This document shows positions 51,840 to 60,580 of a stretch of 64,000 nucleotides of DNA, piece by piece. Source of the DNA: Candidatus Dormiibacterota bacterium (GTDB lineage: Bacteria > Chloroflexota > Dormibacteria > Dormibacterales > Dormibacteraceae); assembly GCA_003169845.1 (NCBI GenBank), contig PNAG01000005.1:32491-96490 (forward strand). Reading direction: 5' to 3'. The position numbers were made by a program, and so were the translations under genes. The stretch's first letter is position 1. Each line of letters opens with the position of its first letter. A model generated the notes under the pieces. The model was not told where the DNA came from. It searched no databases and worked only from the letters and a program-made list of their open reading frames with translations.

Positions 51840-53894
51840 CTACCCGCCCCAATCCGGCAGGAGTCGCAGCTGCTCCACCCGGCGCGCGCCCGGCGCATAG
51901 GCCAGGTTGAAGTAGTCGATCACCATGCGGCGGGCCGCGAACGCCGTGGCCGTGTGGCGGATGGAGGCCCGCATCATCTCGACCCAGTGCTGCGGGATTC
52001 CATCCTTGTCCCGTTCGTAAAACGCCGGGACCACCTCGCGCTCGAGCAGCCGGTAGAGCCCTTCCGCCTCCGCGCGGTCGTCGATCTCGGGACGCTCGAG
52101 GGTCGCCGCCGAAGGGATCGCCCACCCGAGCTCCGGACGGTAGGCCTCGTCCCACCAGCCGTCGAGGATGCTTACGTTGAGGGCTCCGTTGGCGCCCGCC
52201 TTCATGCCGCTCGTGCCGCTCGCCTCCAGGAACCTGCGCGGGTTGTTGAGCCACACGTCGGCGCCGTGCACCAGGTGGCGTGCGAGCTCGATGTCGTAGT
52301 CCTTGAGAAAGACGACGCGCGGCTGCTCGCGGGCGAACGCGACGATGCTCGCGACGATGTCCTTGCCCGGCTGGTCCGCCGGGTGTGACTTGCCCGCGAA
52401 CAGCAGCTGCACCGGGCGCTTTGAGCTGTTCAGCAGGGCGGTGAGGCGTGCAACGTCCTGGAGCAGTAGGTTGGCGCGCTTGTAGGGCGCGAAGCGGCGC
52501 GCGAACCCGAACGTGAGCGCGTCGGGGTCGAGCTCCACGGCCTTCTCCGCCCGCTTCTTCGTGAACGCGATCAGCCGGCGCTTCAATTCCTGATGGGTCG
52601 CCCACAGGACAGGCGCGGGGATCTCCAGCACCGCCTGCCAGCGGCCATCGCGTCCGTCGAGATCCCACCAATCGGGCCCGACGTAGCGGCGGAGCAGGTC
52701 CGCGATCTCCGGCGCGATCCACGTCGGCATGTGCACGCCGTTCGTCACTGAGGCGATGGGGACCTGGGTCTCGGGCAGGCCGCGCCATGCGTCTTTCCAC
52801 AACCGCCGCGAGACTGCCCCATGCAGCCGGCTCACTCCCACCGACTGGTCCGCGAGCCGTAGCGCCGCGTAAGTCGTGCATAGCCGCTCGCGCGGATCGC
52901 CCGGACGCTGCCGTCCGAGATCCATGAAGCGGTCGAACGAGATGCCGACCTGCGTCAGATAAGGGCCCAGCAGGTCCCACACGAGGCCAGAGTCGAAATA
53001 ATCGCTGCCCGCGGCGATCGGCGTGTGCGTGGTGAAGACGATGCCGGCCCGGGCGACCAGCCTCGCTTCCTCGAGCGTCATCTGCCGCGATGCCCGCAGC
53101 TCGCGGATTCGCTCCAGGGCGCAGAGAAAACTGTGGCCTTCGTTCAGGTGGAAGACCCCGGCCGTCAGGTTCATCGCGCGCAGCGCTCTCACTCCGCCGA
53201 TCCCCAGCACGATCTCCTGGCGCAAGCGCCGGTCGGGCTCGGGGACGTAGAGGCGGTCGGTGATCGTGCGCAGGTCCGGCGGGTTCGCCTCGAGATCGGT
53301 GTCGAGGAGGAAGAGCGGCACGCGACCGACCTGCGCGCGCCACACGCCGATCCGGACGTTGCGTGTTCCGATCGGCGCCTCCACCTCGACTCCCTCGACC
53401 CGCCGCACGGGCAGCTCGCTGCCGCGGTTCTCCGAGTACACCTCGACCTGGCGTCCGCCGGCGTCGATCTCCTGCCGCCCGAAGCCCTGCTTGTAGAGGA
53501 GACCGACCGCGACCAGCGGCAATCCGAGGTCGCTGGTCGCCTTCAAGTGGTCGCCCGCCAGGACGCCGAGCCCTCCCGAGTAGATCGGCAGGCATTCGGC
53601 GAGGCCGAACTCGAGCGAGAAGTAGGCGACGACTAGCGGGGCCTTCGCGTCCAGGAAGCGAGGGTTGCGGGCGTAATACTCGCGGCGGGCCGTGTGCGCA
53701 ACTGCGAGCGCCTCTTGCACGTCGGAGCGCTCGCAGGCTCGGGCCACGCCGGCCTCGCCGAGCTGGCTGAGCAGCAGGACGGGGTTCTGCCGGGTCGATT
53801 CCCAGAGCTCGGGGTCGAGGGTTCGGAAGAGATTTTCGATCCGAGGCTGCCACGTCCAGAGCAGATCGAGAGCGAATTCTTTTAGTTCTTCCAC
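51840..53894 (-). CDS. glgP: Alpha-glucan phosphorylase
   Basis: 684 residues, the short bacterial GT35 type. LVVAYFSLEFGLAECLPIYS, GLGVLAGDHLKATSDLGLPL, TTHTPIAAGSDYF, ASVTNGVHMPTWIAPE and FGFARRFAPYKRANLLL belong to the active site. Near the C-terminus, SGTSGMKAGANGALNVSILD is the phosphorylase signature around the PLP lysine (SGMKAxxNG). It releases glucose-1-phosphate from glycogen. Divergent from the nucleotidyltransferase gene only 23 bases away, so both probably use leaderless promoters. Confidence 0.9.
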   Translation of the reverse strand: MEELKEFALDLLWTWQPRIENLFRTLDPELWESTRQNPVLLLSQLGEAGVARACERSDVQEALAVAHTARREYYARNPRFLDAKAPLVVAYFSLEFGLAECLPIYSGGLGVLAGDHLKATSDLGLPLVAVGLLYKQGFGRQEIDAGGRQVEVYSENRGSELPVRRVEGVEVEAPIGTRNVRIGVWRAQVGRVPLFLLDTDLEANPPDLRTITDRLYVPEPDRRLRQEIVLGIGGVRALRAMNLTAGVFHLNEGHSFLCALERIRELRASRQMTLEEARLVARAGIVFTTHTPIAAGSDYFDSGLVWDLLGPYLTQVGISFDRFMDLGRQRPGDPRERLCTTYAALRLADQSVGVSRLHGAVSRRLWKDAWRGLPETQVPIASVTNGVHMPTWIAPEIADLLRRYVGPDWWDLDGRDGRWQAVLEIPAPVLWATHQELKRRLIAFTKKRAEKAVELDPDALTFGFARRFAPYKRANLLLQDVARLTALLNSSKRPVQLLFAGKSHPADQPGKDIVASIVAFAREQPRVVFLKDYDIELARHLVHGADVWLNNPRRFLEASGTSGMKAGANGALNVSILDGWWDEAYRPELGWAIPSAATLERPEIDDRAEAEGLYRLLEREVVPAFYERDKDGIPQHWVEMMRASIRHTATAFAARRMVIDYFNLAYAPGARRVEQLRLLPDWGG

Positions 53895-53917
53895 CGCGGA
53901 CCTACGATGGTAGCGAC

Positions 53918-56440
53918 ATGAAGGCGGTGGTCATGGCGGGAGGGGAGGGTTCGCGCTTGCGGCCGCTCACCAGCCGTCAGCCGAAGCCGCTCGTGCCGGT
54001 GGCGGGCCGGCCGATCATGGAGCACATACTCCTGCACCTTCGCCGCCACCAGATGCGCGACGTGGTGGCCACCGTGCAGTACCTCGGCGCCTCGATCCGC
54101 AATTATTTCGGAGACGGCTCCGAGCAGGGCGTCTCCCTCAGCTATTCGGTGGAGGACTCACCCCTTGGTACGGCCGGCTCGGTCATGCTCGCCCGCCAGA
54201 CCTTGACGGAACCGTTCGTCGTCATCTCTGGCGACTCTCTCACCGATATCGATTTGGCCGCGGCGGCGCGCTTCCATCGCGAGCGACGGGCGATCGCCAC
54301 CATCGTCCTCAAGCCCGTGCCCAACCCGCTGGAGTACGGCGTGGTCGTTGTCGACGAAGGCGGGGCGGTCCAGCGATTCATCGAAAAGCCGAGCTGGGGT
54401 GAGGTGATCTCGGACCTCGCGAACACCGGCATCTACATCCTCGACCCCGCGGTGTTCGACTTCTTCCGTCCAGGCGAGGCGACGGACTGGTCCGGCGACG
54501 TCTTTCCGAAGCTGCTCAAGCAGGGTGAGCACGTATTCGGCTGGGTTGCGTCCGGCTACTGGGAAGATGTCGGAAGCCACGCGGCCTACGTCAAGGCGAA
54601 CTTCGACTGCCTCGAAGGCAAGGTCAAGGTCCAGATTCCCGGTGACCGCGTGGGGGATTCGACGTGGATCCACCCGGATGCGGAGGTCTCGCCCGGCGCA
54701 CGCATCGACGGCCCTGCGCTCATCTGCGCGGGAGCGAAGGTGCGTGCCGGTGCGTGGATCAACGGGCCATGCGTCGTGGGCGGATACACGACGGTCGATT
54801 CTGGGGTCAAGATCTCCAACTCGATCACGTGGGACCACACGTACATCGGGCTGAACTCGCGGCTGCGCGGGGCTGTGGTCTGCAGGTCGGTGACGATCAA
54901 GAACGGCTGCCTGCTCGAAGAGGGCAGCGTGATCGGCAGCGACGTCGTGATCGGCGCGGGATCGACCGTCAACCCGAACGTGCGCATCTGGCCGAACAAA
55001 GAGGTCGAGCCAGGCGCGGTCGTCCACGAATCGATCATCTGGGCCGGCTCCTGGAAGCGAGGCCTGTTCAGCTCGTACGGGCTCAACGGCTTGATCAACG
55101 TCGAGTTCACCCCTGAGTTCGCGGCCAGGCTGGGGGCTGCGGTCGGCGCCCTCAGTTCCAAGGGCACCGAGATCGGGATCTCGCGTGACTACACCAGGTC
55201 GGCGCGGATGATCAGCCGCGCGCTGATGTCGGGAATCATCTCCTCGGGCACCAGCGTGATCGACCTGTCGGTGCTGCCGGCACCGGTTTCACGCTACTGG
55301 GCTCGCCACAACCATGTCGCGGCGGTGCACGTGCAGACCTCGCCGGTGGATCCACGCTCGGCCGACATCCGCCTGTTCGACGACCACGGGCTCAACCCGG
55401 ACAAGCGCAGCGAGCGGCGTCTCGAGGGTCTGTTTTTCCGCGAGGACAGCCGCCGCGCTTCGCACTACGAGATGGGCCGCATCGTGCGGCGAGACGGGCA
55501 GACCGAGCGCTACATCGAAGACACGATCGCGAAGCTCGACCTCGAGGCCGTCCGCGGCGCGGCGTTCAAGGTCCTGATCGACTACAACAACGGCTCCGCG
55601 GCGATGGTGCTGCCGACCGTCTTGCAGGAGATGAACTGCACCGTCATTCCGCTCAACGCTTCGCCCTCCGAGATCGTGATGGAACAGGACGAGGGGACGT
55701 TTCGCGAGCACCTGGCGGAGATGGGCACCATCGTCGCGGCGGTGAAGGCCAGGCTCGGCGTGTTCATCGACACGCCGGGTGAGAGATGCTTCCTCGTCGA
55801 TGAGACCGGCACCGTGCTGGACCACGACACGGCCTTTGCCGTCATCACGCAGCTCGCGCTCGCCAACCGGCCAGGCATGGTGCTCGGGCCCGCGTCGTCG
55901 TCGCTCGCCTTCTCGACGATCGCCGAGCAGATGCGGAGCAGGTTCGTGCCCACCAAGATCACGCCCGGCGCCGTCCTCCGTGCAGCTCAGCATGCCGACA
56001 CCGTGGTGGCGTCAGACGGTAGGGGAGGATTCTGCTGGCCCGATTTCGCGGTGTCGTTCGATGCGATCTTCACGACCGTGCGCCTGCTGGAGTTGCTGGC
56101 GCAGACCGGCTCCTCGCTGGGTGCGCTGCGGGCCCGGATCCCGTCTGTCTCAGATCGAAGCGCGGTCGAGTTCTGCCCCTGGGAGGTCAAGGGCCGCGTC
56201 ATGCGAACCATGATGGAGCGGCACATGAAGGACCGAGTGGACCTCACCGACGGCGTGAAGGTCTTCGTCGACGGGGGGTGGGTGCTGGTCGTGCCGGACG
56301 CCGACCGGCCGGAATACCACATCATCGCGTCGACCCTGGACCCGGTCCAGTCCGACCGCCTGGTAGCGGAGTACTCGCTCCTCGTGCGCACGGTCGTGGG
56401 CGAAGCCGCGCCGCAGGCCGAGGCCGTGGTCGAAACGTAA
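53918..56440 (+). CDS. Sugar-1-phosphate nucleotidyltransferase fused to a degenerate phosphomannomutase
   Basis: 840 residues. N-terminal NTP_transferase domain (about 1-235): MAGGEGSRLRPLTSRQPKPL (the GxGSRLRPLT loop) and EYGVVVVDEGGAVQRFIEKP. Left-handed beta helix (about 255-385): GARIDGPALICAGAKVRAGA. The C-terminal half (about 390-840) is built like phosphomannomutase, but the catalytic TxSHNP is T474-S-P-V-D-P479 with Pro where the phosphoserine should be, and the metal loop DxDxDR is D618-T-P-G-E-R623, which has lost Asp residues. So the mutase half is probably not catalytic. Likely product GDP-mannose. TACGAT ten bases from ATG 53918 suggests a leaderless message. Confidence 0.88.
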   Translation: MKAVVMAGGEGSRLRPLTSRQPKPLVPVAGRPIMEHILLHLRRHQMRDVVATVQYLGASIRNYFGDGSEQGVSLSYSVEDSPLGTAGSVMLARQTLTEPFVVISGDSLTDIDLAAAARFHRERRAIATIVLKPVPNPLEYGVVVVDEGGAVQRFIEKPSWGEVISDLANTGIYILDPAVFDFFRPGEATDWSGDVFPKLLKQGEHVFGWVASGYWEDVGSHAAYVKANFDCLEGKVKVQIPGDRVGDSTWIHPDAEVSPGARIDGPALICAGAKVRAGAWINGPCVVGGYTTVDSGVKISNSITWDHTYIGLNSRLRGAVVCRSVTIKNGCLLEEGSVIGSDVVIGAGSTVNPNVRIWPNKEVEPGAVVHESIIWAGSWKRGLFSSYGLNGLINVEFTPEFAARLGAAVGALSSKGTEIGISRDYTRSARMISRALMSGIISSGTSVIDLSVLPAPVSRYWARHNHVAAVHVQTSPVDPRSADIRLFDDHGLNPDKRSERRLEGLFFREDSRRASHYEMGRIVRRDGQTERYIEDTIAKLDLEAVRGAAFKVLIDYNNGSAAMVLPTVLQEMNCTVIPLNASPSEIVMEQDEGTFREHLAEMGTIVAAVKARLGVFIDTPGERCFLVDETGTVLDHDTAFAVITQLALANRPGMVLGPASSSLAFSTIAEQMRSRFVPTKITPGAVLRAAQHADTVVASDGRGGFCWPDFAVSFDAIFTTVRLLELLAQTGSSLGALRARIPSVSDRSAVEFCPWEVKGRVMRTMMERHMKDRVDLTDGVKVFVDGGWVLVVPDADRPEYHIIASTLDPVQSDRLVAEYSLLVRTVVGEAAPQAEAVVET

Positions 56441-56452
56441 GATTCCCTTGGC

Positions 56453-56528
56453 GCGGGCGTAGCTCACCTGGTAGAGCGCAACCTTCCCAAGGTTGAGGTA
56501 GCCGGTTCGAGGCCGGTCGCCCGCTCCA
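56453..56528 (+). tRNA. tRNA-Gly (anticodon CCC)
   Basis: Acceptor GCGGGCG pairs with CGCCCGC, then T73 and encoded CCA ending at 56528. D-arm GCTCACCTGGTAGAGC, anticodon loop TTCCCAA with CCC, T-arm CCGGTTCGAGGCCGG. It decodes GGG. Confidence 0.95.
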
Positions 56529-56561
56529 AATCGCAATCGGCACGGAGGCAGAGGTAAGAGC

Positions 56562-56960
56562 GTGAAGAAGATCGCCAAGGGTGGCTTCGAGATCGCGGAC
56601 TGGCAGGAGAAGCCGGCCGGAGTTTCTGCTGGCCCGAAGGTGACGAGGGCGACTGTGAAGCAGAAGTTCACCGGCGACATCAAGGGCACGGGCACCACCG
56701 AATACCTGATGGTCTACCGGCCCGACAAGACCGCCGATTATTCGGGAGTACAGGTCATCAAAGGCAGCGTTGGAGTCCGGAAGGGCTCGTTTGCCCTTTT
56801 CGTTCGTGGCAAGTTCGACGGAAAGCAAGCAGTCACCAAATGGGAGGTGGTCGCAGGCGCGAGCAAGGGCGACCTGAAGGGGCTGACCGGCAAGGGGGAA
56901 TACTCGGCGCCGATGGGGAGCAAGGGCAAATACTCGCTGACGTACGAAGTGCCGGCCTGA
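56562..56960 (+). CDS. DUF3224 family protein
   Basis: 132 residues from GTG 56562. KQKFTGDIKGTGTTEYLMVY, SGVQVIKGSVGVRKGSFALF, VRGKFDGKQAVTKWEVVAGA and LKGLTGKGEYSAP make up the beta-barrel (AttH-like / lipocalin-type) family DUF3224. The function is unknown; a small-ligand-binding or isomerase-like role has been guessed for relatives (allene oxide cyclase-like). Single gene, shortly after tRNA-Gly. Confidence 0.85.
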   Translation: MKKIAKGGFEIADWQEKPAGVSAGPKVTRATVKQKFTGDIKGTGTTEYLMVYRPDKTADYSGVQVIKGSVGVRKGSFALFVRGKFDGKQAVTKWEVVAGASKGDLKGLTGKGEYSAPMGSKGKYSLTYEVPA

Positions 56961-57041
56961 GCGCTCTCGAATTTGATTTCTTAACCGAATTGACCTAGGC
57001 TCCTTAAGGGTCCGTCAGCTTTGCAGTCGGGGGATTCTGGA

Positions 57042-58826
57042 ATGAGACGACATCGATTCGTCGGGCTTGCCGTGCCGGTTCTGCTCGTGGCCTCCTGGTT
57101 AGGAGCAACGCCCGCCGCGGCATCCGGGGTCGGCAACGTGCCCCAGGCCACGCAGACTGACGCCGCCTACGCCGCGAGCGCCGCCGCAAATAGCGTCACC
57201 AACGTCTTCGCCACCACCCAGCAGACGAGCTGCTATCGGCCCGAGGTGCCGTACTTCGGAAACCTGGGTCCGGCCAACGGTTACAGCGGAATGAGCGCCT
57301 GCGGTTCGTCGGCGACCACCGGCGAGGACACCGGGGTCACCCAGTACCCGAGCCAGGCGGGGAGCAATCCGGGGTTCCCGGCGGCAACACCGATGCTGGT
57401 GAAGAACCACTCCGAGTCCGACATTCGCGTGGACCCTACGAACCCCCTGCACCTCATAGGCACCTCGAAGTGGGCAGTGAGCGCCGAAGGCTACAACCAC
57501 CTGCTCGGCTTCTTCGAGTCGTGGGACGGCGGCAAGACCTGGCCTGTGCAGGGACACATTCCCGGCTATGAGGGCTGGACGGACAACACCGACCCGGTCG
57601 GTGTTTTCGACTCCTTCGGCAACTTCTACACGCTGATCCTGCCGTACGAGTTCTATTACAACGCCAACGGTGGCCACAACTTCAAGACGAACCAGAACAT
57701 CGAGCCCAACCCGGCCGTCGCCGCGGAGGCGATCACCATTTCGGTCCGCAAGCATGGCGCCACGGCGGCAGACGACTGGACTACCAACCGTTTCGGCGCC
57801 ATGGACGTCATCGCGTCGTATCCGGCGAAGGGCCGGGAGCCGGACAAGCAGTGGATCACAATTGACACCAACCCATCGAGCCCGCACTTCAACCGGATCT
57901 ACGCGATGTGGGTGGTCTTCGACTCGCTCACTCCTGTACCGATGGCGTCTTTCGCCGACGCAAAGTCAGACGGCACGCATACCGCGTGGTCGACTCCGCA
58001 GCGCCTTCCGACCGCCGGCAACAATCCGCAGGGCGACACGTATCTCCTGCCGCACGTCGACGGCAACGGTAGGGTCTTCACCCCGCTGACCAACTTCTCG
58101 TCGAAGTCAACCCTGACCAGCATCCTGCTCGACAGCTCGACCGACGGCGGTGTTTCGTGGCAGTCTGTTTCAACGATCGTCCATGACGTCACGGCACCGC
58201 CGCTGGAGTACGCCAACACCAACTTCCGCGATGGCATCGAGGACACCTTTGCCGTGGGACCAAACCGGCTGCGCAACGGTTCGTATCCGCTCTATGTCGC
58301 ATGGGAGGACTACAGCGCCGGCTTCGGCAACCAGATCCTGAGCGCGTCTTACGACGGCGGCAAGACCTGGACGGCGCCCATCCAGATCAACGACAACGCG
58401 AGCCCGACGGTCGACACGATGCAGCCGAATCTGACCACGGCCGCCGACGGAACCGTTCTCGTCGCATTTTATGACCGCCGGCTGGCGTGCCCGACTGGCC
58501 CCGAAGCCGCCGCGGCGGGTCTTGGCCTCGACCCCAACAACCCGGCTGGGGCGACCAACTATTGCGTCAACGCAAGCTTGCAGGCTTATAAAGCGAACCT
58601 GAAGCCAATCGGAAACAACATCCGGATCAGCCTGCACACCTGGGACCCGCAGCTGAACTCGCTGAAGGCGTCCGGCATCGGAGCTGGCGAAGGGTTCATC
58701 GGCGACTACTTCGGCAACATCACAACCGGCTCGACCGACTACACGACCTCGGTGAGCACCTACAACGACGGGACCAACCCGAGCCACTTCCAGCAGCAGG
58801 TGGTGGCAAGCCTGTCGATTCCATAG
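57042..58826 (+). CDS. Secreted BNR / sialidase-fold protein
   Basis: 594 residues. Signal peptide MRRHRFVGLAVPVLLVASWL ending ATPAAA-S. The mature protein shows three Asp-box (BNR) motifs, ESWDGGKTW, SSTDGGVSW and SYDGGKTW, each on a propeller blade, plus VGVFDSFGNFYTLILPYEFY. It is similar in plan to exo-alpha-sialidase-like and other six-bladed glycosyl-hydrolase/binding proteins, but the Arg triad cannot be located with confidence, so it may be a non-enzymatic propeller. Two cysteine-containing loops (SCYRPE, MSACGSS) lie near the N-terminus. Start ATG 57042 gives the clean signal; the in-frame ATG 57021 adds seven residues. A likely O-mannosylation target (Ser/Thr/Ala rich N-terminus). 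Confidence 0.75.
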   Translation: MRRHRFVGLAVPVLLVASWLGATPAAASGVGNVPQATQTDAAYAASAAANSVTNVFATTQQTSCYRPEVPYFGNLGPANGYSGMSACGSSATTGEDTGVTQYPSQAGSNPGFPAATPMLVKNHSESDIRVDPTNPLHLIGTSKWAVSAEGYNHLLGFFESWDGGKTWPVQGHIPGYEGWTDNTDPVGVFDSFGNFYTLILPYEFYYNANGGHNFKTNQNIEPNPAVAAEAITISVRKHGATAADDWTTNRFGAMDVIASYPAKGREPDKQWITIDTNPSSPHFNRIYAMWVVFDSLTPVPMASFADAKSDGTHTAWSTPQRLPTAGNNPQGDTYLLPHVDGNGRVFTPLTNFSSKSTLTSILLDSSTDGGVSWQSVSTIVHDVTAPPLEYANTNFRDGIEDTFAVGPNRLRNGSYPLYVAWEDYSAGFGNQILSASYDGGKTWTAPIQINDNASPTVDTMQPNLTTAADGTVLVAFYDRRLACPTGPEAAAAGLGLDPNNPAGATNYCVNASLQAYKANLKPIGNNIRISLHTWDPQLNSLKASGIGAGEGFIGDYFGNITTGSTDYTTSVSTYNDGTNPSHFQQQVVASLSIP

Positions 58827-58841
58827 CCACGAGAGCCGATA

Positions 58842-58871
58842 AGAGGGGCTCGGTCGCGCCCGGGCCCCTCT
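58842..58871 (+). terminator. Hairpin after the BNR protein gene
   Basis: AGAGGGGC (58842-58849) pairs with GCCCCTCT (58864-58871), loop 14 bases, no T-run. A weak terminator or processing hairpin. Confidence 0.45.
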
Positions 58872-58912
58872 AACATTCACCGGCCACCAATCCCAATCAA
58901 GGAGAATCGCCC

Positions 58913-60580
58913 ATGGCCCGCACGCCTCTGCTGAGCCGGTTCCAGGAGCTCTTCGACGACTTTGACGAGGCCGAGAGGTCCGGCCGCGCGGTCGAGTCCG
59001 TGCAGCAGGAGCGGCGCCAGGCGCGGCTCTCTCGTCGCGACTTCCTCAAAGTGGGCGGCGCGGCGGTCGGCGTCGCGGCTCTCAGCGGACCGATGGCAGT
59101 GTGGGCGGCGGCGAACAAGCCCAGCGGCCGGCAGGGGCGGATCGCGATCGTCGGCGGAGGCATCGCGGGATTGAACGCGGCGCTCACTCTGCAGGACGCC
59201 GGCATCACCTCCACCGTCTACGAGGCGTCGGGCCGCGTCGGCGGTCGAATGCACTCGGACACGACGTCCTGGCTCAATGGGCAGACCAGCGAGGACTGCG
59301 GCGAGCTGATCGACAGCAAGCACAAGACCATCCTCGGGCTGGCGAGCAGGTTCAAGCTCGCGACCGCTGACCTGCTCTCCGCGGAGCCGAACCATTCGAC
59401 GGAAACGGATTATTTCGATGGCGCCTACTACACGACGACCCAGGCTAACGCCGACTTCAAAGCGATCTGGAACGCGGTCAAGAAAGATCTCATCTCGGCT
59501 CCGTTTCCGACCCTGTACAACAGCTTCACCGCGGCAGGTCAGGCGCTTGACAATCTGAGTCTCTACAACTGGATCGAGACGCGGGTTCCGGGCGGCCATG
59601 CCTCGAGGATGGGACAGCTGCTGGATGTCGCGTACAACATCGAGTACGGCAACGTGACCACCGAGCAGAGCTCGTTGAACCTCGTCTACCTGCTTGGCTT
59701 CCAGCCGATCCCTGGCAACTTCCGGATCTTCGGCGCGTCCGACGAGCGGTATCACCTGGAGGGAGGCAATGAGCGCCTGCCGCAAGCGATCGCCGCCGCG
59801 CTTGCCCCAGGCACCGTGCAGCTGAACAGCGCCATGACGGGCATCACCCACAATTTGGACAACACGTACACGCTGACCCTCAAGAGCGGCGGCGTGACCA
59901 CCACGAAACAATTCGACCGAGTGATCATGGCGATCCCGTTCTCGGTACTCCGCACGCTCTTGAAGTCCGACGGCGCCTACCGCGCCGCGGGTTTCGACAC
60001 CATCAAGCAGACTGCGATACAGCGGCTTGGCTACGGCAAGAACTGCAAGCTTCAACTGCAGTTCGACACGCGGTACTGGAACAGATCAGGTCCTTGGGGC
60101 ATCGGCAACGGCCTCACCTACTCGGACACCGGTTACCAGAACACGTGGGACGTCACGCGCGCCCAGGATGGAACCACCGGCATCCTCGTCGACTACACCG
60201 GCGGCGGCGTACCGCTGGCCTCGTTCAGTGGCGACCCCAACGACCCCAAGGTCGTGGCACGGTTTGCCAAGACGTTTCTCAGCCAGATCGAGCCCGTGTT
60301 CCCAGGCATCAGCAAGCAGTGGAACGGCCGAGCGACCCTCGATGTGCCGCTGAACGATCCCTTCCTGCTCGGCTCCTATTCCTACTGGAAAGTCGGCCAG
60401 TACACCCTCTTTTCCGGGTACGAGGGACTCCGCCAGCCCGACATCCACACCGGGAAGTGCCATTTTGCGGGCGAGCACTGCTCGACCAACTTCCAGGGCT
60501 TCATGGAAGGTGGGGCGGAGGAGGGCGCGCGGGCGGCGAACGAGATTCTGAGCGACTACAAGGGAGGCATATTCCCCTAG
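58913..60580 (+). CDS. Tat-exported flavin amine oxidase
   Basis: 555 residues. Twin-arginine signal SRRDFLKVGGAAVGVAALSG (about 42-61), unusually far from the N-terminus. FAD-binding RIAIVGGGIAGLNAALTLQD, VYEASGRVGGRMHSD (the second FAD motif), DCGELIDSKHK, and the C-terminal VGQYTLFSGYEGLRQP and KCHFAGEHCSTNFQGFMEGG (FAD closing motif). A monoamine-oxidase-like enzyme that is exported folded with its cofactor. AAGGAG lies nine bases before ATG 58913. It overlaps the convergent MFS gene by four bases. Confidence 0.9.
   Translation: MARTPLLSRFQELFDDFDEAERSGRAVESVQQERRQARLSRRDFLKVGGAAVGVAALSGPMAVWAAANKPSGRQGRIAIVGGGIAGLNAALTLQDAGITSTVYEASGRVGGRMHSDTTSWLNGQTSEDCGELIDSKHKTILGLASRFKLATADLLSAEPNHSTETDYFDGAYYTTTQANADFKAIWNAVKKDLISAPFPTLYNSFTAAGQALDNLSLYNWIETRVPGGHASRMGQLLDVAYNIEYGNVTTEQSSLNLVYLLGFQPIPGNFRIFGASDERYHLEGGNERLPQAIAAALAPGTVQLNSAMTGITHNLDNTYTLTLKSGGVTTTKQFDRVIMAIPFSVLRTLLKSDGAYRAAGFDTIKQTAIQRLGYGKNCKLQLQFDTRYWNRSGPWGIGNGLTYSDTGYQNTWDVTRAQDGTTGILVDYTGGGVPLASFSGDPNDPKVVARFAKTFLSQIEPVFPGISKQWNGRATLDVPLNDPFLLGSYSYWKVGQYTLFSGYEGLRQPDIHTGKCHFAGEHCSTNFQGFMEGGAEEGARAANEILSDYKGGIFP

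Noticed and set aside
51757-53853. 698-codon ORF in another frame of glgP
   Set aside because: Arg/Pro/Ala-rich without motifs; the phosphorylase frame carries all active-site signatures.
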